From Phoronis australis (taxonomy: Eukaryota; Phoronida; Phoronidae): DNA of 64,000 bases. Numbering within the stretch: the first letter of the stretch is position 1; each line of letters begins with the position of its first letter. Position numbers and translations under genes: made by a program. Positions 1-13,238 of the stretch are shown here, piece after piece. The stretch is from positions 313,074-377,073 of the forward strand of contig NMRA01000194.1 of NCBI GenBank assembly GCA_002633005.1, given 5' to 3'. Below the pieces are notes generated by a model. That model was not told the origin of the DNA, did not search any database, and saw only the letters and a program-made list of their open reading frames with translations.

Positions 1-2398
1 AATAGGCCTTTTGCGAGTTTATAACAATAACGCGAGATTATGTGAGACTTAACTGTGACGTCACGGGAAGTGGGGCAAAAGCTTGTCGTTTGGTCATTTG
101 CCCAATACGGTAGCAGAGTGTATTCTGTTATTGTCTTCGAGTTTTTAGCCGTTTAGTTCGAAAAATGCCCAAAAGCATTGCTGTTATGGCAAATGAACTT
201 CAGATTCGCATTACAATACGTTCTATCGCGTTCTGTACTAATTTCGTCCCGTGTATTTTAAACGGGCGGTAGGCGAAATCCGCTCACTGGTAAAGTTTTC
301 ACCTCGTCGAAAATACATTCTACACCTAAAATTAGCACCTAAAAGGCTCTTACTTTCTTCAGTGACTCTTTCTGCTTCTAAACATATCTTCGATGAAGCA
401 TATATACGGGAATTCAGGTGACTTAGGCGAAGAATTCCAACTCCACTTTGTGGTTACTGTTAACTTTGTCCGCGCGCGCGATTACCAAAATCCAATATTT
501 CAACTGAGTCAGGTGAGTATGAGGCAAAGGCTAGCGCGAGACTGAGCCAAGCGCGAGATCTGGCGCGTGACCTGGCGCGTGACACTTGCAAAATAGCATG
601 AGAAAATATCAAGTGAAATTTGTAAGATTTGTGTCCCTTGGACTTTTTGTTCGTCAACAGGCGTGATTTCACGTAACTTCCTCAAAATGGCGGCTCTTTA
701 GTGAGAGAAACTTGAGAGAACCGCGAGGTTTTCATGAATATGCTCAAGTTATTTGTAGACTAAATTGTGTCCAGAGTCAGGGTATGTGTTAATTATAACT
801 TCATGTGCACATATGCATGTTTCATTTGATTTCATTTGCTGTATTTTGAAGTGAATATCTTTTTATGGGGATACACTATCGCCCCTGTATGTCTGCGCCA
901 TTCAGGCCTAGAGCGGGTTAAGTTCCGATTTCAGTCCGTTCACAGCTTCGCACAACATAACAAGGTCACATCTTCTTCATCTATTCACAGTTATTCCACG
1001 ACCCATCTACCATATCTTAAGTTGTTTTAACGTTTAAGCGTAAAATTCACCATAAGAACTCCAGTAAGTTTTAGCGTGTGTAGCAAAGACTTGGGGCAAA
1101 ACAAGAGCAATATGGCGGGTTTTGCCCCCTTTCCAGTGAGGTCACAGTGACTAGCCAGAAACTGGCAAGTGAGCTATTGGGGGTACTAACAACAACCATT
1201 GTTGAGGCAGTAATGCTAGCTATTACCTTTCTACTTCATTAGCTCAGATCTACATCAATACAAAGGACGTGCTGAATAGGCATTGAAAAAGTCCTCTGGG
1301 GCTTAGCCCTTATCCTGCTAAGCCTCTATTCAGACAAGGTTCCCTGTGCACTGAGGTAAGTATGTCACCACTGCTGTCTGCACTGGGCTGTTATGAAGGT
1401 CACTCAGATTAATGACCTAACATTTTTAGATTGGAAATTTGAAGGGGTAATATCATCTTTACATAAAAGTGGTCTGCACAAAAGTTGTTCAGAATTCAAT
1501 GGAAATTTTCACGATATGCATATCTTTACCATAGCCTTTGTGTAAATAATTCTATAAACTTTCAAACTGGACACACTTTGTTTTTATCTGTTTTCGCACA
1601 TGAGAACAGAGCTGACACTCAAAAACCGTAATAAGCATTTTTAAAAGGAAACCCATGAGAATTGCGTTTAGTAAAGCAGATTTATTGTCTGTAACATCAC
1701 ATCTACTAACAAGAATGTACAGTATACATGTATAACATACCTCAACTTTGCATGATTACAAATTCATGACTGGTGCAGTTGCTTGCTAAAGTCTGTTTTG
1801 AAGTTCACCTTGGTGTGCAAAAACTTGAAACACGGGTGGGGACACAAAGCTATTCTGTGCAAAAGTCACAAAAAATATCTAATTCTGAATGAGTTCCATC
1901 ATGTTTCAGAAGCCCTGTATTATACCTGAAGGGCGTGAGCCAAGCATCGTCGTAGGACACTCCAAGTTCAGCTTCAGGGACCGGTAACTCATCCAAAAGT
2001 TGCACTGAGATCCGAAACTATAGAATCTGCATTACTTGTGACTGTTGTGTTAGTTTTCCCGTCAATGTCATCGTCACTTTTGAGTGTCAATTCCAGCTTG
2101 TTTTCACTATCTGAGTCCATGAACACTTCCTCAAGAAACTAGTCAACAGTCACCTTACCATGTTTGGCACCAGCCAAGATAAAACTTGCGTAAACTTTCA
2201 AAAACTTTCAAATATCTCGGCCATATGTTGTAAATCAGAAAAGTGTACAGGAAACTATGAACTGTGGAATGCGCATGCTCACATATATAAACAGTATACG
2301 GGGCTTTCCCAATTTGTGAATGAAAAACACCAGTGTCCTGGGGTGAGTACACTCTCCTTGCGCAGCCTAGCCATAGCTTATTTTAGGCGATTGAGTAC
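1..2398. other. No recognised gene; CpG-rich patch near 470-600
   Basis: No protein family is recognisable. A short GCGC-rich stretch (about 470-600) contains a consensus splice donor CAG/GTGAGT at 513, another strong donor follows at about 1352 (ACTGAG/GTAAGT), and a TACTAAC-like branch motif occurs near 1186. These could belong to a non-coding first exon, but nothing proves transcription. Confidence 0.3.
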
Positions 2399-2406
2399 AC
2401 CCGACG

Positions 2407-3442
2407 CAGGGCTTCATCTAGGATTTCGAACATAGGGTGTCCAAAATGGGATTCCCAATATTCCAGGGCGTCCATGATTCCAACGCCGCATTACCCCCCC
2501 CTCCCCACCCCATTCACCAGTAACCCCCCCCCAACACACACAGTGAGGTTTTTTTACAATTAAAAAATGCGTTGAGCAAGGCTTTTACACCTAAGTTTAC
2601 AAAAACAGCTCCCTTGTATTGGGCTTTTTTAAGTACTAAAAAAATGTTGATCAAGACTTTTATGTTTAAATTTACGAAAACAGCCAAATAGCATACCAAA
2701 CGGGTATTACAGATATTACAGATATTGGTTGAACGATGAGTGCACTGTTTTTGGTCATCTCAAGTCAAATTCTGTTATAAAGTTTATTATATCAACTTCA
2801 CTAGCTTTATATTTTGTACAATGAGTCATCGAAGCTGCAGTTACCAACAAAAGAAAAATGCACAGATAATGTGTGGTTTATATTTTGACAACAGGTGTCA
2901 CTGCTGCTCCATTTTAGACGCACATAGAAAAGCATGAAACAGGCAAAAACTCAAACATTTTAAATGGGGATATTCTTGCAGCACATCATATTATTAAAAT
3001 AATGACATTTATTTTGCTTTTGATATTTTTAAAAAAAGATGAAGTACATGAAATTACAGCTCTGAAACACCAGTTTGGAGTTAAGCAAGGTCCATGTCCC
3101 TATATAAAGTACAGAATGGCAATGGCACGTGAGTCTATTGAAAGCAGACACTCTGGCAATCAACCAGGTGATAATGATTGACAGGTCTACCAAACAGTTT
3201 GAAAGTAGTTTGAATATTGCAACATTTTATATACTTTGTATATTTCTTTCTGAGTTGAAAGGGCCAACTTCCCGCTTTGATTAACTGGGAGTCTTAGTAA
3301 TCTTTCAATGTGGGTGTCCAAACTGGAGAAATTCTGATTGACAGGGCGTCCAAATGATAGATTGGGCGTCCTTACCAGGGCGTCTACATTAGTGCTAGGG
3401 CGTCCAAATGGACGCCCAGGACGTACGCTGCATGAAGGCCTG
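2407..3442. mobile_element. Non-autonomous hAT-like element with 8-bp target duplication
   Basis: The left end reads CAGGGCTTCAT and the right end, reverse-complemented, CAGGCCTTCAT (10/11). The flanks 2399-2406 (ACCCGACG) and 3443-3450 (ACCCGATG) match at 7 of 8 positions, the duplication length of hAT elements. Near the right end a GGGCGTCCAAA motif recurs several times (about 3330-3420). No transposase is encoded. Related left-end sequence occurs near 22591 and 30800-30905. Confidence 0.65.
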
Positions 3443-3539
3443 ACCCGATGCATTTTAATAGGATAATAGGCTTGTCGGCTGACCTCGCCTAGCGCAGGAT
3501 AAGGGTTAGGGAATCGGAGCAGTCACCAGTGTAATCAAG

Positions 3540-4060
3540 AAATTCTCCACATGTTGGTCATGTGAGTGCATGCTAATTCAGTGTTTGCTGACAGAAAGCT
3601 GTTGTGAAACAATATTTCGATTGTATATCCTATGGTCAGATGTTAGGGGAATCTTTATTTGGATATTCTTATACATTATTCGAATCATTGTTACTGTGCA
3701 ACTTTTGCCCTGACGGTTTTGTTGTGGAAGGATAACCTGACTTCGCGGCCCCCGACGAGCTAGTAAGTAGATTTGCAGTTTTGCGTCTAATTCACCACAT
3801 TATTTCTTTGGCTCAGTAGTATAGTCTTTTTGTGACTGGAAGTTTATTTTCTATCTTTGGCTGGTTTATGTTCGTTATGTCTTCAGGTGGGCCGCAACGG
3901 GCCTGATAGGGTTCCGAGCCACTAGCCGGGATAACGAGGGTTTTTGTGTGTTTAGAACTGAAAAAACTGCAAGTGTAAAATTACAACACACAGCTATGTT
4001 CCCTTGTCCGTATTTCACGGACGAATAATTTGAATTTATCACTGAACAGGGCCCAAAACT
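3540..4060 (+). repeat. Dispersed repeat, direct copy at 48195-48665
   Basis: The two segments share long diverged blocks, among them TGCTAATTCAGTGTTTGCT, CTGTGCAACTTTTGCCCTGA, a stretch around CCCCCGACGAG and TTTGGCTGGTTTATGTTC. Neither copy has a reading frame I recognise, and the element type is unknown. Confidence 0.7.
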
Positions 4061-4542
4061 CCCGCGACCGACCTTGATAAATTGACCTACCGAACTTTGT
4101 AGGCTACGGTACGTTCCAATCAGTGCTGTAGTGGGGCGTAGGCACAGCCAATCACCTTTTGGCATTTGAACGTAGCGCCTACGCACCATAAGTTATGTTC
4201 AGTGCTCAAGGTGATACGCTGGGCTGGGGCTCCTACTTACCTCTAATTTTACCACTACAGCACTGGTTCCAATACCTGTAAGTCCGTAACAGCGAAATAA
4301 AACAACACATTTGTTCAATAAGTTGATGTATTTAAAGGGTTTTATATCGAATTATGTTGATTTTTTGGTGTAAAACGGTGGATTCAACCGATATGCTGAC
4401 ACCAGAAAGCATGTTGTGAACTGCAGAACAGACTGCATTCAATTTTCTGACGTCATTGGTTAATTTCAACACCTCCATCTGCCATCTTGTGTCAAGTAAA
4501 AGAACCGTACTTGCTATTATTTAGTGGAACTACTCGTCTAAA

Positions 4543-4880
4543 TTGATACAAAATAGGTTGTTTCGAAACTGTATTGTTACTCAAGAATTCAAGTTGCCCT
4601 ATCGACGATTGAGAGGCAGCGACGCATCAGTGATTCAGTCGGCAAGTTTTCGCCATGGGATTTTAGCGCATTTTTTAAAAAAAGATCATAATTTAACAAC
4701 AAAGTTTGATAGCAATGCCCTACAGTTTTGTAGAAAGTTTGTCATAGGTTACGGATAGGTCACAGGTCGTAAATTTGATTTCACCCATTGTCGGACACCG
4801 GGTTTCAACTGCCTTAGGCTACAACAAGCGCCCCCCTCTTCCGAAATGAATTTTTCTAAGTACCCTGGGCGAATACGGTA
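4543..4880 (-). mobile_element. Reverse-oriented fragment of the 16564 TIR-element family
   Basis: Read on the minus strand, this follows the left part of the element at 16564: a terminus like TACCGTATTCGCCC, then GTTGAAACCC, a TGGGTGAAATC block, ATTGCTATCAAACTTTG and ATCCCATGGCGAAA in the same order. The other end of this copy was not found, so it is truncated or too diverged. Confidence 0.6.
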
Positions 4881-5059
4881 GCCCTAATAGATGGTGACAT
4901 CAACGCACGAAATGATCATTTTTATTGACCCTGGCGGCAAGTTTGTGGTGACAGATGCAAACGGCCGGGCAACTGAATTTCGGGCTGGGGGAGTAGATTT
5001 TCTGGCTCACTTGCCCAGCTGGCGAGCATGGTTTTAAAACCTGGGTATATCCCTGTTGA

Positions 5060-5490
5060 ACAAGACTTTCTTATTTGGTACTGATTTATGACATCTATGT
5101 TCGTCATATGAATGTTATTTGTTCATCTTCGCCACCATCATCATCTTATTCGTCATCTTCGTCATCATCTCCGTCATCATCTCCGTCGTCGTCTTTTTAG
5201 TTACTTTCGCCAAGCGTCTCTCAAGACTGTAGCATATTTCTTATTGATTTCTGACCTCTTTTCAGTTACCTTTGCCAAATGTCTCAAGACTAGCCTATTT
5301 CGTACTTATTTTTGAACTCTACGTTCGTCATATGAATGTTATCATTACTTGTATTGTTCATCATCGCTACCATCGTCGTCATATCCATCATTTTCGTCGT
5401 CATATCCATCATTTTCATCGTCATATCCATCATTTTCGTCATCGTCTCTATCGTCGTCTTTTCTGTTAATTTCGCCAAGTTTCGCTCCTC
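5060..5490 (+). repeat. ATC/GTC-rich dispersed repeat with a 21-bp tandem unit
   Basis: Blocks of CATCATCTTCGTC-like sequence surround three 21-bp units at 5377-5439 (CGTCATATCCATCATTTTC core). The context CTGTAGC...TTGATTT.TGAC and GTTCGTCATATGAATGTTAT recurs several times. A direct homologue is at 62590-63050. Open frames here (poly-His, or poly-Met/Thr on the other strand) are repeat artefacts. Confidence 0.75.
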
Positions 5491-8170
5491 GGAGCGCTTT
5501 CATTTTATATCTTTATTCAAATTTGTTGAAAAGCTAATATCCTAGAGTACATTCTCAGCATAGCCTTACCTCTGATGATTTCGTGCAAATTGTCAATCGA
5601 TGTGTTTTGACTGTTGTAGTTTACAGACATTATAAGTATCTAATAAAATCAACAGGTAAATTGTTTCAATGATTCAAAAGACTGTTATTTGATAAAAACA
5701 AAGATTTTAAAATATAAGTCCTCATAGCTGCTGTGAAGAAGTTAGTCTGGCTTTCATCCAAATTATACGTCTTGATTGGACTATTGGTGCTATTTTGGTT
5801 CCAGGTTGTAGTGACATTTACAAAAAATGTTTCACTAAATTCTGCCACTGCCTAAGCAAAAATATTGCATGAAAACTCAATAAGAAGTCCTTGGAAAATC
5901 TCGAATGTCTCAAAAGCAGTAAGTTGTAGCGAAAAAACGATGGAATGTCGCAGATGTAGCACTTGACAAGATCTACCCACATATCCAAATTCAGAGAAAT
6001 CTGTTTAGGGACGCCAAAGATACCATTCCACAAAGCGAAAAACGTCCAACGCAGTGGCATCTTGTATCTAATTTGAACCAAAAACACAAATACCTTGAGA
6101 TTTATTTGTGATGTGTGTAAATTTCATGTTGACCAGATGTCCGAATAACAGGAAGAGTATAGAACCCATGATTTTGAATCCTGAGACACGTGAGTGGGCT
6201 GAAGCCTGAGAAATGTACCAGTGTTGGACCTTAGTCACGAGTAAATCTCTAATAACTCAGGAACAGTAAGCAGCCGGAGTAAGAAACTTAATGTTAACTT
6301 TTTGTAGCAGTTTGTGAGATCCATTCACATGTCAAATTTGAGATTAGTCAGATAAGTTACAAAAACACTCATTTGAAAAGATCCTTGCCCCCCCCGGCCA
6401 ATTTATAACAACGCAGTTATGGTTCAGCAGTTTCATGTTTGGTTGATAATTTGTTATCATGTCAGGGCTCGGTGCTGAGCATAATGCCACATGCGCCAAG
6501 TGATAACCGAGATTGTCAAACCTCGTTGACACCTGCCGAAAATGAAATACGAACGAGATGCCTGGAGGCAGAAGCTGACAAACTTGCCAAATACTTGCCG
6601 GGGTACCTGAGAGCGCCTGGGCAGGAGTATTTTTGGAAATTTTTTCCTTTTCTAATTCGCTCGAATGGAAAGTTAGTGTCGCATACTTGGTAACAATCGA
6701 TTTCTCCCTGTCTTGCCCAATATCCTTCTCACTGCGTCACCTGGGCAGGGCAGACAAACAGGATCAAGCCTGAACGATTTTTCCAAACTATTTTGACTTG
6801 CGTCTGTTTTCTTCCTGCACTATTTTGAGTGCGTGCTTAGTTGTGACTTGGAGATTTCTTGATGACGTTGCACTTTTAGCGTTCTTTCTCACTCACTTTA
6901 GATGCTTTGGACTACAAAAAGAATTGAACTTTTTCATTTTTAAGGGCAAAAATCGGTTAACTACATGAGAAGAAAAGAGAAATAATGTGCAATGCAACTG
7001 CTGTTTCATTGTTGATATCTCCCAACCTCTGTCATGTAACCTGCTTAAGCAACTCAATGGGGCATCTTGACTTGTGGACACTATTGCTTATCAGGGTGTA
7101 CCTCAATACACTCAAGAAGAAAGCTATGCAATGGTTGAATGAAAGAGCACCTCATGAAGTGATGCTGTCTTTGTTTGTTCTTCTACAGTCTTGTTTTGTC
7201 ACCATGATAAAAGAAACTCCAAAATACAGCTGGAAGAATATTTCTTCATATCTGTTACGTTTGTTATGTGGCGTATATTTTAATATTCTAGTGGTGACCA
7301 GCTGCTGGTGGTGATTTGAACCAACTCTGCACAGTACTTACCACTAAACATTGAGTGAGCCAATGACTGCTGTCTTACTACTGGGCAGTACTGTTAAGCC
7401 CTATGGAGGTAAATATTTTGTCTGCTTTCCATGTCTTAGTGTGATTAAGTGTTCATGAACTCGTCATAGAAGTGAATAATCTATCTTTCAATAGACCACC
7501 CTTTTATAATTTTAGCACGTTTTGTTACTCGCAAGTACTACCCTAGTCAGGTAAGAGATAAGATTCTACGCTTTTCTTCAGTGTAAGTTGAATCTTGAAA
7601 TCCATTCTTTCATTTTCCAAAATTGTTTTTGAGCCATTTTTGGCCTCCCTATTTTGTAAACAACCGCATTACCGTCTGATTTGTGGCCTTATTAACGAAT
7701 CATAAGACGGCACGTCATAACATTGTGAGCCAATCATAGTTTTGACGTTGCTTTGTGATGGCAAGTCGATCTGCCTATCCTTGTCGAACATGAAAAATTA
7801 GCCATTCATATTCTACCATATTCCTTGGGTATTTTTGTAACCTCTCCTGAGACTATGAAAGTATCTGAGGTGTAGCAATTGTGTCACATTTATGTAACCT
7901 CACCTGAGGCTATGAAGGTAGGTGAGGTGTAGCATCGTGTCACTGTATTGCGTGACCCTGACATGCCTGTCTGGTATGAGGCGTTTTTAATAATAGGTAT
8001 TAAAATCTTTGTACTAGAATCAATTTTACAAAATTTGGAACTTCAGTCATGCTTACCTTTTTTATCTATTCTGATTTTTATTGTAAAAATGTTCGCATTA
8101 GCCTAAAAGGATAAGGTAGGGGGCATTTTTTAATAATTCATATTCAAATCTTTTTGTTAAAACCGATTTT
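5491..8170. other. No feature recognised
   Basis: Open frames are short and none shows a known motif. At 7840-7930 a GTAACCTC.CCTGAG.CTATGAA block is duplicated. Nothing else is supportable here. Confidence 0.4.
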
Positions 8171-8173
8171 TAT

Positions 8174-10167
8174 GCACCCACATATTTATATGTGGACGCA
8201 TTATGCCGTCATCTCTGTTCGTTCGTCCGTCCGTCCGGGCGGCGTCCGTCCGGCGTCCGGCGTCCGCTGCTCTGTCTCCAAAACCCTTTGACATACGTTC
8301 ATGAAATTTGGCACATATGTTCCTTTCATGAATGGGACGGCATGTGCGAACTTTCGGACGGATCCGACTACCGGTGTGCCCCCTAGTGGCAATTTTATTT
8401 TTTTACGCTTACCTTTGTATCTTCAAAAGTCCTGAACGGATTTTCATGAAATTTGGTATGTAGGCACCTAGTAGTGAGATGACGCTATCCTGCCGTTTTC
8501 GGATGGATTCGACATAGTTTGCGCCACCTAGTGGCCATTTTTACTGTTTTCGAGTCTGTTTTTGTGCTTCCACCCCTCTATCAACCAAACCGCTCAAAGG
8601 ATGATTGTGAAAATTGGCATGTATGTGCTTACTATGTAGAGGACGGTTGACGATGATTTTCCGACGATTTCGACTACTGTGGCGCCTCCTAGTGGCAGTT
8701 TTGTTTTTTTTGCGCCTATGGCTGTATCTCCTAAACCGTTCGCAGGATCTTTACGAAATTGTGTAAGTATATTTATATGATGTTAACAACGGAAGATGAC
8801 GACTTTTGGACGGATCCGACTACCGGTGTGCCCCCTAGTGGCAATTTTAATTTTTTTACGCTTACCTTTGTATCTTCACAAGTCCTTATTGGATTTTCAT
8901 GAAATTTGGTATGTAGGCACCTATTAGTGAGATGACGCTATCCTCCCGTTTTCAGATGGATTCGACATAGTTTGCGCCACCTAGTGGCCATTTTTAGTGT
9001 TTTCGAGTCTGTTTTTGTGCGTCCACCCCTCTATCAACCAAACCGCTCAAAGGATGATTGTGAAAATTGGCATGTATATGCTTACTATGTAGAGGATGGT
9101 TGACGATGATTTTCCGACGATTTCGACTACTGTGGCGCCTCCTAGTGGCAGTTTTGTTTTTTTGCGCCTATGGCTGTATCTCCTAAACCGTTCGCAGGAT
9201 CTTTACAAATTGTGTAAGTATATTTATATGATGTTAACAACGGAAGATGACGACTTTTGGTCGGATCCGACTACCGGTGTGCCCCCTAGTGGCAATTTTA
9301 GTTTTTTACGCTTACCTTTGTATCTTCAAAAGTATTGAACGGATTTTCATGAAATTTGGTATGTAGGCACCTATTAGTGAGATGACGCTATCCTACTGTT
9401 TTCAGATGGATTCGACGTAGTTTGCGCCACCTAGTGGCCATTTTTACTGTTTTCGAGTCTGTATTTTTGCGTCCACCCCTCTATCAACCAAACCGCTCAA
9501 AGGATGATTGTGAAAATTGGCGTGTATGTGCTTACTATAAGGAAGACAGCTGACAATGATTTTCAGACGATTTGGACTACTGTGGCGCCTCCTAGTGGCA
9601 GTTTTGTTTTTTTGCGCCCATGGCTGTATCTCCCAAACCGTTTGCAGGATCTTTACTAAATTTAGCAAGTGTATTTATGTGATGTTGACAACGGACGATG
9701 ACGACTTTAGGATGATTCTGATTACCGGTATGCCTCTAGTGGCAATTTTAGTATTTGCCTCTAGTGGCAATTTTAGTATTTTACATTGACCTCTGTATTT
9801 TCATAGGTCTTCAGGTGTATACTTTGTGTTACTTCGTGACTGTGAAGGAAAAGTTCCAAGTAGAAATTTGTTTCTGGCATTCTAATGCTGTGCTAATCTC
9901 GTATGTTGGTAAATTTGTTTTTAATTCTATGTTTCTGTGGTGCTTTAAGCAACTGGTGTATAGGATGTGCTTGTATTATGAAGATTACTCACATTTTGCC
10001 CCTAGCCTATTGAGGAGACAATGACCATGCCTTTCCATTTTGCAAAGTACAACATACTACATATATGCCCTCTACTGGCCACTTTATGGTACCAATAAAC
10101 AACCCTAGAAGGATACCGTATGCGGTGCAATTGTGGGCGCATTTCAACGCTCTGCGTTGCTCTTGTT
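8174..10167 (+). mobile_element. Helentron/HINE-like 'CCTAGTGGC' element, copy A
   Basis: The 5' end is a hairpin CCACATAT-TT-ATATGTGG (8178-8195) just inside an ATGCACCCACA terminus. The 3' end is TGTGGGCGCAT (10132-10142, inverted against the 5' terminus), a hairpin CAACGC-TCT-GCGTTG (10145-10159) and CTCTTGTT. Between them are about three tandem units of roughly 450 bp, each with TGCCCCCTAGTGGCAATTTT, CATGAAATTTGG and CCTAGTGGCAGTTTTG. There is no coding capacity. Subterminal inverted repeats, a 3' hairpin and internal tandem repeats are the known layout of Helentron-associated elements; the assignment is inference. Confidence 0.65.
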
Positions 10168-11860
10168 AAAATTTGAACTTCAATCATGCTTAGTTGTTTT
10201 TGTGTCTGTTCTGATTTTTAATATTATAAAACGTTTTCATTAGCTTAAAAAGACACCAAGGCCTGTTTTGACATTTTAACAGGTATTGGAAATGTCTTAT
10301 ATATCCAATCCTCTGAAACAAAATAATGCTTTGTAGCCCACTGACAACCCTCGTAAGTTTGGAGGACATTTTGAAAACTTTTCAAAGTCTGCTATACTGA
10401 CAAGTGTTCGTCAGGGCAACTGTGGGGAAAGACCACCCACCAAGAACCTTAATATTCAACCTCTGTCATGTTGGGTATGAATTTTTAGCCGAGTACTGCT
10501 TTTATTGTTCAAGGTTACCGCCAATGATGCCTTATAGCAGGTGACTAGAACAAGGATTGGCTTAAACTATCAAAACGAGGTTTAGAATCTTTTGTAACCA
10601 AAAGTTAAAAATTTGTAGTCACAGCGATGCCATGGCGGTAATTACAAACGCTTTGTGAGCTAAATGGGTAATCAACAAGGGGCTGCCACCATTCCTTTGA
10701 ACATTGCCGTACAGCTTGAAATTCAAGAAAAGTAGTCTTGTCACATTACACCGACAGGGTAACATGGTTTTGTTAATAGCTGACGGGATTGAATTTCCAA
10801 AAGAGGATCGATTTGTGGGTTGACTGAATCACCGAAACAGGATTGATTTGATCAAGTTGCACCAAATCATCTATTCAGGATTGAATTCATAAAATAGAAA
10901 TGGATTTATAAAATAGGATTGAATTTTTAAAACAGGATTAAAATTTTGCAAAGTAGGATTGATTATTATTTTGAACACGATTGAATGTATTATATAGCAT
11001 TGAATATACAGAATATTTTTATTTTCAATTAATTTTTACACTTTCCGCAGCTCGTAGGAAATTGGTTTCATTTGGATTTGAATTTGAAACTGTTCAGGAG
11101 ATATTTCTAATGTTAGTTGTGCTGAGCCCCAAAATGTGGAGTGTTACTCAAGCTGTAATGTGACATTCTTTACATGCTTTTGTTTTCATTGGTGAAACTT
11201 CTATTGAAAAGGTAACCATGTAATAAATTTCACACTGAAAATGAAATTGAGAAAGTTTTTCTCATTGTTGCTGTGGTGTCTTTCAGGATAATTGTGGGAA
11301 AGCCTCCTGACCGCACAAGCAGTGAACGGTAAGAATATTTTCAGTAAACTCACACACCCTCTAGACATGTGGTCGAAAACCTTGGTGAAATTTAGTCAGT
11401 TTAGCACTCACACTTTATTGCCCCTCTCTATTTGGGATGTTTACGGCATTGTGGGTAAATACAGAAGAATTCCGCCAAGTAACAAACTTGATGGAAGACC
11501 AACATACTTGGCGAAATTTATTTCGCCAAGTAATAAAATAAAATAAAAGCAGCTTATGCCTTTCTTGCTTTTGCCGTGGAAGCACTCGAGCGTGGATTGC
11601 GTTCGAGGAAACCGTCAGTCACTGGGCTGGCCCGGCCGCAGACAACGTGTGATCAGGGTGTGACGACCTCGTCGATCACTGCGTCCGCCCATCTGTTGGC
11701 AGTTCGACCACTACCTGCACCTTCTTGCCAAAGCAGCAGTCTATTCGAAAATAATCATGCTTGGAAATGCCTGACCACGTTGTACGACGAAAACAAAATT
11801 TCGTCAAATCACTACCGTAATTAATGCGCGGTTGAAATAGTTTCAAAATATGACATGTGA
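10168..11860. other. Mostly unassigned; degenerate AGGATTGAATT repeat and a palindrome
   Basis: Between about 10788 and 11012 the motif ACAGGATTGAATTT recurs in degenerate form at roughly 25-30 bp intervals. A GC-richer island at 11570-11720 has an open frame on each strand but no recognisable domain. The palindrome at 11506-11531 is listed separately. Confidence 0.4.
11506..11531. repeat. Perfect 26-bp palindrome
   Basis: The arms ACTTGGCGAAAT and ATTTCGCCAAGT are exact reverse complements separated by TT. A near-copy with arms ACTTGGTGAAAT and ATTTCACCAAAT is at 61768-61793, so this is a recurrent motif. Confidence 0.85.
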
Positions 11861-11869
11861 TATAATATG

Positions 11870-12300
11870 CAATACTTATCAACAAGAATCTTTTCAAAGG
11901 TCTTTTAAACACGTTTTGCTAATTTTTTAAACTTGTTGAACAGAATAAACTAAAAAATGCATCAACAAACAACACATTCAAAAGTGTAAGGTACGATTTT
12001 GCAGCATTTTTCTTCTTGAATTGGAATAGAGTATAAAAAGTGACCTCCAACTAAAAGTAAGGAAGTTGTGTTTATTACAACTGAAAGCAACTAGGCTGAA
12101 GTAATAAAATTTTATTACCAGTCAGTTGACACTGTACATAGATTATGGGACTAGTTACGTATGCAGGTTTTATGCCGATAAATCTACTGGAATCTTTTGG
12201 GCGCTACAGGTCACTTGGTTTGGTAAAATGCTACGTTTTCAGCAGCACTTTAGCTTTACTTTACCAGGCTCTGTTGTAGTATGCTAAAATTCAAGCAGCC
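11870..12300 (+). repeat. Dispersed repeat, direct copy at 43150-43580
   Basis: Shared blocks include AAGAATCTTTTCAAAGGTCT, TCAACAAACAACA, AAAAGTGACCTCC, AACTAGGCTGAAGTA and a TGATAAA-type block, in the same order and strand. No coding potential was recognised. Confidence 0.7.
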
Positions 12301-13238
12301 TGTTACACAACCCAGTCCATTATCCAACTCTAATAAGGCCATACTGAATTCCACACCTAAAGAACTCTACTGACTTTGTCCAGAAGCTATGAAAGCACAA
12401 TGTTTTTGGTTGGGTTTATTTGGGATTGACAGGCACATTTTAACAGGTTATTTTGAGGTGTATTTTTGTGGAAAATTTCTCGATTTCAACCGTTTGAAAG
12501 TACCGGAATTGAAAAGGTATCTCCAGGAATCTGGATTCTGTTCGGTTCACAATTAACCAATGAATCTGTGTTATCCACTCTCTCTGCATTTTCTTGTCTT
12601 TATTGATGTCAGGAAGGTGAAGAACTTAACGTCACACAGATATTTGTCCAAATTTGTCCTATTGGAGTTGTAGCTCATTAACATAGCATTAACCTTTCTT
12701 TGGTGTTGGAGGGATGAATGGAGTAATGCAGCAGAGAAAAACTTGTAAAGAATACAACAACGAAGAAAGTGTGGAACTCCAGTGGCATGAAATCGAGGCT
12801 ACAAAAGTGCTTGGACGAATATTGCGGCTTTGTGGGTAAATACAGCAACTTTCAGGTGCTATTGTGTAATCCAGGGCAGCCCTATCGTAGCAGAGTGGTA
12901 TTGGGTCTGTTTGTGGAGTTCTGCAGAACTGGGTCTAGGAGTCGCATCCTACTAGTTCCTCTCCCATTGAACCTAGGTTGACGAGTCTCCAAGGAGAGTC
13001 TTAGACATCAATTATCTTACCAGTCTTAAGGCCCTTTCATGCTGACTTAAGTCCAATGCGAAATTAGTGTCTGTGTAAATTGCGAAGTTAGTCGAATGTT
13101 CATTCCGGCTTCGGTAGTTAATGGATATCGAAGTAAATGCTGGGTGACACTGTCATCACCGAAGTAATCACGGTTGTTGTGGCCCTTCGATGAGACTGAA
13201 GTTAACCGTAACTGGCCTAGGACTGAAGGTCACCATTC
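12301..13238. other. No feature recognised
   Basis: The open frame at 12769-12981 shows no motif and ordinary intergenic composition. The sequence GTGGGTAAATACAG appears here (12832) and at 11452, suggesting a shared diverged repeat. Confidence 0.35.

Noticed and set aside
1306-3505. CCCTTATCCTG at 1306 and its inverted match at 3495 as TIRs of a 2.2-kb element
   Set aside because: Only 11 bp match, with no clear duplication; the better-supported hAT-like element 2407-3442 lies between and does not need it.
5112-5537. His-rich, Ser-rich and Met/Thr-rich open frames
   Set aside because: Products of the ATC/GTC tandem repeat in different frames.
6439-6693. Open frame with a plausible-looking protein (84 codons)
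   Set aside because: No family recognised and no partner exons with matching phase nearby.
11576-11824. GC-rich open frame as an exon of an upstream gene
   Set aside because: Frames are open on both strands, no domain is seen and no splice sites connect it to other coding sequence.
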